In this document: positions 26,296 to 33,563 of the stretch, piece after piece | Numbering within the stretch: the first letter of the stretch is position 1 | Layout: each line of letters starts with the position of its first letter | NCBI RefSeq assembly: GCF_014201095.1 | Contig: NZ_JACHDN010000001.1 | Span: 868,001-932,000, forward strand | Length of the DNA stretch: 64,000 nucleotides | Direction of reading: 5' to 3' | Source of the DNA: Cellulomonas hominis | GTDB lineage: Bacteria; Actinomycetota; Actinomycetes; Actinomycetales; Cellulomonadaceae | Made by a program: the position numbers and the translations under genes | The notes under the pieces: generated by a model | Databases searched by the model: none | What the model was told of the DNA's origin: nothing | What the model saw: only the letters and a program-made list of their open reading frames with translations

Positions 26296-27725
26296 GGGAA
26301 CCTCCTCAGCGGCAGCCAGGTCCCGTCGGGTCCGAGCTGGAAGAGCAGGCTCCCGTCGGGCACCGGTGGCGCACCGTCGAGCACGAACTCGCGAGTCGGG
26401 TTGACCAGGTAGCCACCGGTGCCCGGGTGCCCCGGAGCATCCTCGATCTTGAGTGCGGTGTGCCCGCCCTCGAGGTAGTGCGGGTGCCCGGCCGCGTCGA
26501 CGAGCTCAGGAACTCGCGGCGCGAGGCCCTCGCGAGGGAACGCGATCCCGAACACCTCCGGACCGTCGGGCGCGGGCCGGACGATCACGGCGTCCTCGAT
26601 GCTCGGGGCGAAGCCCGTGCCGCGGAGGACGTCGTGCGGCGTCTGCAGCTGCATCGCGTCCTCGGCGGTCATGTGGAAGAACGCACCACGACCGCTTCCC
26701 AGGCGGGACTCGCTGCCGGTGTAGAACTCCACGATGTCTCGGCTGAAGAACGAGACGCCCCAGTCCGGTTCTATCGCCCGATACGCAGGATCCGGGATGG
26801 TCCAGTGCAGGCGCTCCGCCAGCCCGCCCGTCGCCGCTGCCGCGCGACCGCCCGCAGCGATCTCCTCGGCCGCAGAGAGCCCACGCAGGGCACGTGAGGC
26901 GGCGCCGGCACCTCCGGCAGCGGTGAGCGCGAGGTCTGGCGCGAGCTGACCCCACCACTGCGCCGGCCGGTCCCGGAGGAGGTCGAGCTGCGCTAGCTGC
27001 TCCGACGTCCCGATCGGGTCCTCGGTCAACGACGCGTACGTGTCGAGGCCGCCCTGCCACATCGCGGCGCCGTCCCGCATCAGCCCCTCGGGGTCGATCA
27101 ACAGCCGGAGGCTGTTGAACTTCACCAGCATGTCGGTGATGCCCGTGACCCAGGACCACATCCCCTGAGCGAACTCCCCGAGATGCCACCGGCCGTCGCG
27201 AAGCCCGGCGGACAGCTCGTCGAGCACGGCCGCTGCCGCACGAGCCGATGCGGCGACCTCGTCCTGCGCGGAATCGAGAGTGCGCTCGGCAAGGTCTCGC
27301 AACCCGGAGCCGGAGTCGGCCGCGACGCCGCCGCGGCCCGTGAGCATCGCGCCGGATGGTCCGACCTCGGCCTCACGAAGCGCGCGGCCCCGCTGGTAGA
27401 GCCGGACGGCTGTGCCGGCAACGCCCTGAGCCCACTCGAGCGTCTGGGCGTGCAGCAGGAGCGTCGACCCCGCCGCGGCGTGGATCTGCGACACGGCGTC
27501 GAGCGTCTGCGCGAACTGCTCGCGGCGACCGGCCCAGCCATCCGCGGCGTCGCCCGTCCACGTCGTCGGGTGCGCGCCCCGTAGGTCCTCCGCCTGCTGG
27601 GCGAGAGCCCGGGACTGCTGCTCGAGCAGATCCGCGTCCCCCCGCAGCGCCGCGGCGGAGCCCGGGACCAGGACCGTCGGGTCGGAGCAGGTGGCGAGCG
27701 TCGCACCGAGCGAGGTCGCCGTCAT
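26292..27725 (-). CDS. WXG100-type protein with C-terminal putative toxin domain
   Basis: A 477-residue protein. Residues about 25-115 form a helical WXG100-like unit: a hairpin with TTWTGDAADGW at the turn, then a second helix. A long linker follows, then a middle region beginning SEQLAQLDLLRDRP. From about residue 320 a distinct domain starts (WGVSFFSRDIVEFYTG, GRGAFFHMTAEDAMQL, GTGGYLVNPTREFVLDG). Such N-WXG plus variable C-domain layouts are typical of type VII-secreted polymorphic toxins. I cannot name the C-domain or its activity. It overlaps the WXG-like gene upstream and the zinc-ribbon gene downstream by 4 bp each. Confidence 0.7.
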   Translation of the reverse strand: MTATSLGATLATCSDPTVLVPGSAAALRGDADLLEQQSRALAQQAEDLRGAHPTTWTGDAADGWAGRREQFAQTLDAVSQIHAAAGSTLLLHAQTLEWAQGVAGTAVRLYQRGRALREAEVGPSGAMLTGRGGVAADSGSGLRDLAERTLDSAQDEVAASARAAAAVLDELSAGLRDGRWHLGEFAQGMWSWVTGITDMLVKFNSLRLLIDPEGLMRDGAAMWQGGLDTYASLTEDPIGTSEQLAQLDLLRDRPAQWWGQLAPDLALTAAGGAGAASRALRGLSAAEEIAAGGRAAAATGGLAERLHWTIPDPAYRAIEPDWGVSFFSRDIVEFYTGSESRLGSGRGAFFHMTAEDAMQLQTPHDVLRGTGFAPSIEDAVIVRPAPDGPEVFGIAFPREGLAPRVPELVDAAGHPHYLEGGHTALKIEDAPGHPGTGGYLVNPTREFVLDGAPPVPDGSLLFQLGPDGTWLPLRRFP

Positions 27726-28099
27726 CCGACGGACCCGGTGAGAGCCGAGCCGAGCTGGCGCGCCCGGGCCTCGACCGCGATATCGACCTCGGTGTAGGCG
27801 TCGGCCGTCCCGCGCAGCTCGAAGCCGGCGTGCTCGATCTCGCTGGCGAGGCCGTCGATGAGGTAGGAGAACCGCTGCGCCCAGCCGGTCGCGGCGGTCG
27901 GCAGCGAGTACCCGTACTCCTGGGCGGCCTGCATCGCGCGGCGCTCACCGACGGAGACCACGCGGTCCGCCAGACCTAGCACCATGTTGGCCGTCGCCCG
28001 CAACGCGTCGATGTCGACGGTGTACCCACCCGCGGCGAGGATGCCCCCCGACCCCGCGGCGACGGCACCCTCGCCGTCGTGCGCCATGCTGCTGCTCAC
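27722..28099 (-). CDS. Small WXG100/ESX-like helical protein
   Basis: A 125-residue protein beginning at GTG 28099 (an in-frame ATG at 28087 is an alternative). It is almost wholly helical, with heptad-like spacing around DIDALRATANMVLGLADRV and an ATGWAQRF turn. This fits the ESX-partner class carried beside WXG100 effectors. It is the first gene of the operon and overlaps the effector gene by 4 bp (ATGA). It probably pairs with the effector for recognition by a type VII secretion machine encoded elsewhere, since no EccC-type ATPase lies in this window. Confidence 0.65.
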   Translation of the reverse strand: MSSSMAHDGEGAVAAGSGGILAAGGYTVDIDALRATANMVLGLADRVVSVGERRAMQAAQEYGYSLPTAATGWAQRFSYLIDGLASEIEHAGFELRGTADAYTEVDIAVEARARQLGSALTGSVG

Positions 28100-28193
28100 C
28101 GCCGCCCCTCCCGATGGTTCACCGCGGGCATCCTATGGGCCGCACGAGCCACGGTCCGGCGCTCTCGCCCACCCAGCCGAAGCACCTACGCCG

Positions 28194-28740
28194 TCACGTC
28201 CCCCGCTTGATCGCCGCGGTAGCGAGGTGATCGGCAGCCTCCGACAACCGCAGCCCCACGATGTCCAGCCACCGCAGCACCTCCCGCCGCCGCAGCACCC
28301 CCGACGTCAGCGGCTCCGCCAGCAGCCGCGCCATCGCCTGCTGGTACTGCGTCCGCACCGGGGCCTTCTCGGCCGCGAGCACCGACACCGACACCCGCCC
28401 CACGTCCGGCCGCAGGCACTCGGTCGCTGCCCGCAGCGCCGGCACCCCGACCCGGATCCCCTCGAGCACCGACACCCACCCGGGCGCCGGCCGCACCCGT
28501 ACAGGTCGACCTCCCGCACGAGTCCCGCAGGTTGTCGGGTACGTCGTCGACCGCCCGCGAGTACGTGAACAGGTCCTCCCTGTCGAACCACGAGGTCAGC
28601 GCGCGGGCCAGCGACTCGACGACGTGCGCCCGCCAGGCGTCGCCCTCGTGCTCGACGGCCGCGACCTCCTCCCGCGCGCCTCCCCGGCCGAGACGGTCCC
28701 CCGCGCCGGCCGCAGCAGCGAGCAGTCGCGGTGGCGAGAT
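28194..28740 (-). pseudogene. DUF47 (PhoU-like phosphate regulator family) gene, frameshifted
   Basis: Three minus-strand frames must be joined to read this protein. The first (about 28740-28545) gives AAVEHEGDAWRAHVVESLA and SWFDREDLFTYSRAVDD, which match the DUF47 pattern EHExD ... FDREDI ... LDD. A short piece in a second frame gives VREVDLYG. The third (28496-28194) gives ALRAATECLRPDVGRV to LRWLDIVGLRLSEAADHLA, the DUF47 C-terminus. At least two indels are therefore present. The N-terminal start is missing, because homology stops where a GH67-like fragment on the other strand begins. DUF47 genes usually sit beside pit-type phosphate transporters, and none is here. Confidence 0.7.
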
Positions 28741-28830
28741 GAGGTGCGGGGCTACTTCTGGCGGAAGTCGCGGGCGAGAGACGAGTGCGGGAGCGGCGAC
28801 GCCCCGCGGACCCAGATCCTTCTGACGTGA
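28729..28830 (+). pseudogene. Remnant of a GH67 alpha-glucuronidase 3' end
   Basis: The plus strand encodes RWRDEVRGYFWRKSRARDE and then runs to a stop at 28828. The same C-terminal pattern, EWRDQVRSYFWRKSG, ends the intact GH67 gene at 24.06 kb. Nothing upstream on this strand resembles GH67, so only the last about 30 codons survive. It may be the scar of a duplication, or the end of an older paralogue replaced by the adjacent DUF47 remnant. Confidence 0.7.
28732..28770 (+). repeat. GH67 3'-end repeat, right (remnant) copy
   Basis: 35 of 39 bases match 24021-24059 in direct orientation. It lies at the junction with the truncated DUF47 gene, marking the right edge of the segment that contains the WXG100-type operon. 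Confidence 0.8.
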
Positions 28831-28954
28831 GTGTGCTGTAGTCGAAGTGACGTGGCGGCGGCGTGAGCGGCAGACCCACGCACGTATCGCGCACGGGCGC
28901 GATCACCGTCAAGCGACGGCGGTGCAGCCTGTCCCGAGGGTCGGCCTCATCCGA

Positions 28955-29372
28955 CTAGGCGAGGTCCTCTCCGCGGCGGTTCCTCAACCCGTCGGTGAAC
29001 GTGGCGACGAACGAGCGCACGGCGTCCATCTGGCTCAGATCCACCTTGCCGACGAAGACCTGCTCGCACGCGTATCGCCAGCTCTCGCCCGCGACAGCCG
29101 TGATCGTCGAGGCGACCGCCGCGTTGATGACCTGACCCGGACCGGGCACTAGCCCGACGAGCGACGCCGCGAGCCGGACACCGCCCTGCTTGGCGCCCGC
29201 GGTGATCAGCGCTGCGGCCGACGTCGCCTCACCCTTCGGGATGCCGTAGAGCGTCGCGATCTTCGCCATCAGCGCGAGCTGGGCGGGGACCAGGACCACG
29301 GCGTCGGAGCCAGGCAGCGGAACCGCCCCGACGCCACCGGATAAAACCGCTGCTCCGGCGATCCACGTCCGG
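28955..29372 (-). pseudogene. C-terminal part of IS-interrupted GTPase gene (DUF697-like)
   Basis: About 139 codons that continue exactly in frame from the GTPase N-terminal part once the insertion sequence and one copy of its 6-bp target duplication are removed. The segment begins RTWIAGAAVLSGGVGAVPLP and has hydrophobic stretches with the pattern ALITAGAKQGG and LVGLVPGPGQVINAAVAS. This resembles the DUF697 domain found behind Era-like GTPases of the YcjF/dynamin-like kind. It now lacks its own start and is presumably not made. Confidence 0.8.
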
Positions 29373-29373
29373 G

Positions 29374-30369
29374 CTAGCTGTGATGTCCAGGGAGGTTGGT
29401 CAGTCGGGTGATCGGTGGCCGGCCGCCGATGGCGGAGTGGGCGCGGTGGTGATTGTAGAAGTGCAGCCAGCCGGGAAGGGCCGCGCGGCGCTGGTCTTCT
29501 GAGCCGTAGAACCGGGCGTAGGCCCACCCGTCGGCCAGGGTGCGGTGGAAGCGTTCGATCTTGCCGTTGGTCTGGGGCCGGTAGGGGCGGGTGCGCTTGG
29601 CGGTGATCCCGAGGTCTGCGCAGCCCTCGCGCCAGGCGTGGGACATGTAGGCCGAGCCATTGTCGGACAGGACGCGCTCGACGATCACGCCGTGGTCGGC
29701 GAACCAGGCCGTGGCGCGTTGCAGGACCCCGATCGCGGTCGTTGCCTTCTCGTCGGCGTGGATCTCGATGTAGGCGACGCGGGAGTGGTCATCGATCACG
29801 GTGTGCAGGAACGCGGTGCCGATGTTCGGGTGGCCCTTGCTGGTGCGGCCGGTGCGCACCGCGGTGGCGGCCTTGTTCTTGTCACCTTGCTGCTTGCCGA
29901 CATAGCGCCAGCCGCCGCCGTCGGGGATGTTGCCGAACTTGGTCACATCGACGTGGATCAACGCGCCGGGGTGGTCGTGCTCGTAGCGGCGCAGCGGCTC
30001 GCCGGTGACCCGGTCGATCCGAGACAGCCGGTTGATCCGGCAGCGGACCAGGACCGCGTGGACCGTGGACGCCGGCATGCCCAGGCGACCGGCGATCTGG
30101 ACCGGGCCGAGCCGGTGACGCCAGCGCAGCGCCACGATCTGACGCTTGACGCGCTCGGGCGTCCTGCTCGGGCTGCGGTGCGGGCGGCAGCTGCGGTCAC
30201 TCATCCCCGCTGGCCCCTCGGCCCGGTAGCGAGCGGCCCACTTCGCTGCGGTTCGAGGACTGACCATGAACATCTTCGCCGCGCTCGAGCAGGTCCAGCC
30301 CTGCTCGACGACCAGGCGCGCCAAGCGGAGCCGGGTCTTGGGAGTCAGCGTCGCGTTAGCGTGGGACAC
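29374..30369 (-). CDS. IS481-family DDE transposase
   Basis: A 331-residue transposase. The start GTG 30369 is preceded by GGAGG five bases upstream; an ATG at 30414 is in frame but weaker. An N-terminal winged helix region (LARLVVEQGWTCSSAAKMF; SPRTAAKWAARY) binds the ends. The rve integrase core has the DDE triad: Asp in HVDVTKFG, Asp in VLSDNGSAY, Glu in NGKIERFHRT. The stop codon TAG is supplied by the CTAG of the target site just outside the left inverted repeat, so the gene reads to the very edge of the element. It looks intact and potentially active. Confidence 0.93.
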   Translation of the reverse strand: MSHANATLTPKTRLRLARLVVEQGWTCSSAAKMFMVSPRTAAKWAARYRAEGPAGMSDRSCRPHRSPSRTPERVKRQIVALRWRHRLGPVQIAGRLGMPASTVHAVLVRCRINRLSRIDRVTGEPLRRYEHDHPGALIHVDVTKFGNIPDGGGWRYVGKQQGDKNKAATAVRTGRTSKGHPNIGTAFLHTVIDDHSRVAYIEIHADEKATTAIGVLQRATAWFADHGVIVERVLSDNGSAYMSHAWREGCADLGITAKRTRPYRPQTNGKIERFHRTLADGWAYARFYGSEDQRRAALPGWLHFYNHHRAHSAIGGRPPITRLTNLPGHHS

Positions 30370-30482
30370 GAAGGCCTCCAGGGTGTGAAGCGGTTCTCGA
30401 CAGCTCCACTTCACAACTGGGGGCCTTCACCTGTCAGGCCGACTCACCGCCGCCAAGCGGGACAACCTCCCTGGACATCACA
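29379..30482 (-). mobile_element. IS481-family insertion sequence
   Basis: An 1104-bp element with 20-bp perfect terminal inverted repeats (TGTGATGTCCAGGGAGGTTG at the left end, its complement at the right). It is flanked by a 6-bp direct repeat, GCTAGC (29373-29378 and 30483-30488). An NCTAGN target with 6-bp duplication is the known preference of IS481-type elements. It carries one transposase gene. Taking out the element and one GCTAGC restores an open GTPase reading frame, so the insertion is recent and precise. Confidence 0.93.
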
Positions 30483-31150
30483 GCTAGCCGACGCTTCGTC
30501 GACTGATCGATGCGCTGCGCTGCCTCGAGAGCTTCGCGACGAGCGACCGGGACGACCCGCCGAGTGCGCTCCAACAGCTCGAGCAGTCCGTGCTGCTCTC
30601 CCCACGGGGGCGGCGCGGCTGAGGTGAGGACGGGAACGCCGTCGACGATCGGAAGATCCATCGCCCGAACTGCTTCGACGAACTGGAGGGCGCGCGGGTC
30701 GACCTCGTCCCCGGGCCGTCGGTCCTGGCCGGTGACGACCACGATGACCGGGAGCCCGAGCGCCGCCAGCTCGCGGATGAGTTCCTTGCGCCCATCGTCC
30801 AACCGGTGGTCACGGATCACGAACCAGGCGACGTCCATCCGCGCGCGGCCCTTGCGCGAGAGCTCCTTGCGAAGGTCTCGAAGGGGCTTGCGTTCGCCGG
30901 TCTCGTACCCCCGCCCGTCCCAGATGCAGAGCGTCCCGGTCGGGTTCACGTATCCCGTGAAGGACTGGGTGACGGGCTCACCGACGCCGGTCGGAGCTGT
31001 CTCGTCTCCGAACACCGCGTTGACGAGCGACGACTTCCCGGCACCCGTCGGCCCGAACACCGCGATGTTCACCTGCCCGAGGTCCGCCGCGGGATCTGCG
31101 AATCCCTCTGCGACCTCGGCGTCGTCGTGATCGCCCGCGACGTCAACCAT
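30483..31150 (-). pseudogene. N-terminal G domain of IS-interrupted dynamin/Era-like GTPase
   Basis: A complete G domain of about 222 codons with AGGAGG five bases before the ATG 31150. The P-loop is GPTGAGKSS (33-41), the switch region is IWDGRGYE, and TGQD stands in the place of the base-recognition T/NKxD motif. The original protein would be about 361 residues (this part plus 28955-29372). As it stands, translation runs past the IS edge and ends at 30434 with a short foreign tail. YcjX/YfjP-like GTPases with a C-terminal membrane-associated domain are common near defence genes. A truncated G domain could still be made, but it would lack the membrane part. Confidence 0.85.
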
Positions 31151-31221
31151 CTAGACCTCCTGTTGCCGATGTGACGCACACTAGAGGCCGAGTCGGACAG
31201 CGACGCGCGAAAACGCCCGAC

Positions 31222-32255
31222 CTAGCTCCACAGATCTACAAGTCGAGCTCGTGCCTTCTTGGAAGCGGGGAGTCGCACGTACCGATCGGTGCCGGCACGG
31301 TAGATGCAGTCGATGCCGTACCGGTGCAGGTACGCGATGTCGGGCTGCGTCGGCCGCTCCGGGAAGAGCGCGCCCGCAATAGCCGGCGTCGGTTCCAACT
31401 CGGGGCCGTAGTGAAGGAGCTGCGCGAGCGCCTGGCGGACATAAGTTCGATCCGCGGAGCTCTTGGCCTCGATGAGCTCCGTGTGGCTGCCGAAGTCGAG
31501 ACACAGATCAGGCATCCCCGCGGGGGTGGGCTGTCGACCGACGGCGACGTTGCCGGGAAGTGTCGCGGCGTAGGCCTGCACCAATGTCCCCTCCCCCCGG
31601 AGGACCACCCGCTCGCCGGGGGACACCTGGTAGCTCGTCGACGTTGTGTATACCTGCTCGATCGCCAAGAAAGGGCTCGTGGACTTCTTGTCGCCCTCGA
31701 GGGCGAGCGCGAGCGCCAGATCCTTCGCGGCGTAGTCCTTGCCGTGCGGTGCCGGCAGATCTAGGTGCAGCACGTCGATCACCGCCTGAGCACGCTCCGC
31801 GTCGTACACCGCCATCGACTGGAAGTGGTTCGTCTCCTTCAACCCGAGCGCCCGGTTGACGACCGCGTACGGGACGCTGAGCCGCTCGAACTGGGTCACG
31901 GCGTAGATGTGCCGGTAGGTGCCCTTGTCCGGGTGCGTCGTCCACATCGCGGCGGCAAGGCTCGCGTTCTCGAAGCGGTAGCCGACGACGCCGATGGCCC
32001 AGACCTCGTTCTGGCCGGTGAAGAGGACGACGTCACCTTCGTGCACGCGGTTGATCTTCGCCGTGTTGTGCTGGTAAGTGCCCCAGAAGTGGGCCAGCCC
32101 GTCCGGGTGGCGCGCTTCGAGCTCAGCGCGTGCCGGGTGGTCAGCGCGCTGGCGTACGGCTCTTCCCTGAACGGGATCTTCACGTCGAGAGTGCGCTTGA
32201 GGTTCTCGCGCCCGTCCTTGTGGCCGCGAGAGGGGTGAACCAGAACCGTCGTCAT
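31222..32255 (-). pseudogene. PUA-like plus PD-(D/E)XK nuclease gene, apparent frameshift
   Basis: Two frames are needed. The N-terminal frame (from ATG 32255) gives a sensible MTTVLVHPSRGHKDGREN ... FREEPYASALTT, then turns to noise. The next frame from about 32130 gives LAHFWGTYQHNTAKINRV onward to the stop at 31222. The middle GDVVLFTGQNEVWAIGVVG is an EVE/PUA/ASCH-like beta-barrel, the kind used to sense modified bases. The C-terminal PDLCLDFGSHTELIEAKSS reads as a PD-(D/E)XK nuclease core (PD, then E-x-K). A modification-dependent restriction enzyme is my inference. The shift lies within about 32100-32165; sequencing error or a real loss cannot be told apart. Confidence 0.65.
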
Positions 32256-32498
32256 CAGAGCACGCCGTCTTCATCGTCGAGAGCCGCCGTGCGCTGCTAC
32301 GACGGGCGCGACTCGTAAGTGCGCACCCCCGCGAACACGACATGGTCGACCGATGGATCGGCGATTCACCCCGGGATCTGAACGTCCCATGGACCGCCCG
32401 AGAGCACCACGTCGTGACATTCACTCGATCGGCCCACCGCAGCCGCGGACCGGACGACGGCGCGTTCGCTGCCGCTCCGGGCCCCGGATGCTGCTAAG

Positions 32499-33563
32499 TC
32501 ACACGTCGGCGAGGGCGACGAGTCGAGCCGCGATCTTCTGCATGCCCACGGTCGGATTGATGTCGCCCTGCACACGTGCCGGCAGGCGGACCCGGAACGA
32601 GACCGAGTCCGCCTCCACGTGCCTCGCCTCGTCGAGCTGCTCAGATCGCAGCAGCTTGATCCGGTCGTCCGCGAGGTCGTAGAGGCGCTCGAACACCACC
32701 TGGAAGGGCCGCCGGAAACGGGCGCTCTGCGCGTGCTCCGCGTGGTCGTAGCCGACCGAGGCGTCTCCCCCGTACTGCTTCACCTTGGCCACGAACGCCG
32801 TGGCAGCGTCGGAGTCGGGCAGCCGGGCGAGGACGGCATCCACGAGGTCGGGGATGGAGCGCCCCGGGGACCCGACTGCCTGCCAGCGGATGCCGACGCT
32901 CAGCAGGAAGAGGTGCGTCTCGGGTACGCCGCCCACAGACGCGCCGAGCTCGAGCTGGTGGAAGCCCTGGATGTGATGCTCGGACTGGCTCCCGGTGGTG
33001 GTCTTGACCTCGACACCCACCGGTCCCAGCTGGAAGTCTCGCGACGAGGGCACGCTGCCGGCCCAGCACTTCACGATCGCGGCGGGATCCGCCGCGGTGG
33101 CAGTCAGCGCTGCGAGCACCGACAGCTCGCCCGCGAGGCCGACGAGCGCCTGGTCGCTGATGCCCGCGCGCCGCAGCGCCATCGCGATGACGGGCTCCGA
33201 CGCGGCGAACGCACGGTCGCGGTCGCGCTCCAGCCCGTTCTCGACGAGCTCCGCGCACACGAAGGCCGCGAACCCGTCCAGGTGCTGCGTCGACGGCAGC
33301 ACGAGACGACTGGCGGCAAGCTGGCTCCGGCTCCGTGTCGACCAGACGTTGTGGACCAGGTTCTCGGCCACCAGCTTGTCGCGCGGGACCAGCGGGTCGC
33401 CGACGAGGAAGATCTCGACCCGGCCGTGCTCGTCGCGTGAGACGCCGAGCGTCCTCGCACCGTCCGCCCAGACCAGGTCCCTGGCCTCGCCCGTCGTCGC
33501 GGCGGGCATACCGGCGATCTTCTCGCGCAGCCATTCGTAGGACGGAGACGTGCTGTCAGACAC
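32499..33563 (-). CDS. DUF4420 PD-(D/E)XK nuclease
   Basis: A 354-residue protein. The GTG start at 33563 overlaps the Z1 gene stop by 8 bp, giving tight coupling. The family core is visible near the middle: RDFQLGPVGVEVKTTTG, with the E-x-K of the PD-(D/E)XK fold, and GELSVLAALTA just before it. DUF4420 proteins act as the nuclease or a related partner in Z1-containing anti-phage systems such as Mza. Cytoplasmic DNA cutting is expected. It is the last gene of the DUF262-Z1-DUF4420 operon. The next gene on the strand starts 243 bp further on. Confidence 0.85.
   Translation of the reverse strand: MSDSTSPSYEWLREKIAGMPAATTGEARDLVWADGARTLGVSRDEHGRVEIFLVGDPLVPRDKLVAENLVHNVWSTRSRSQLAASRLVLPSTQHLDGFAAFVCAELVENGLERDRDRAFAASEPVIAMALRRAGISDQALVGLAGELSVLAALTATAADPAAIVKCWAGSVPSSRDFQLGPVGVEVKTTTGSQSEHHIQGFHQLELGASVGGVPETHLFLLSVGIRWQAVGSPGRSIPDLVDAVLARLPDSDAATAFVAKVKQYGGDASVGYDHAEHAQSARFRRPFQVVFERLYDLADDRIKLLRSEQLDEARHVEADSVSFRVRLPARVQGDINPTVGMQKIAARLVALADV

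Noticed and set aside
24021..28770. Classical integrative element with attL/attR
   Set aside because: There is no integrase or excisionase between the repeats, and the repeat copies are only 90% identical. Kept as a duplication or rearrangement scar.
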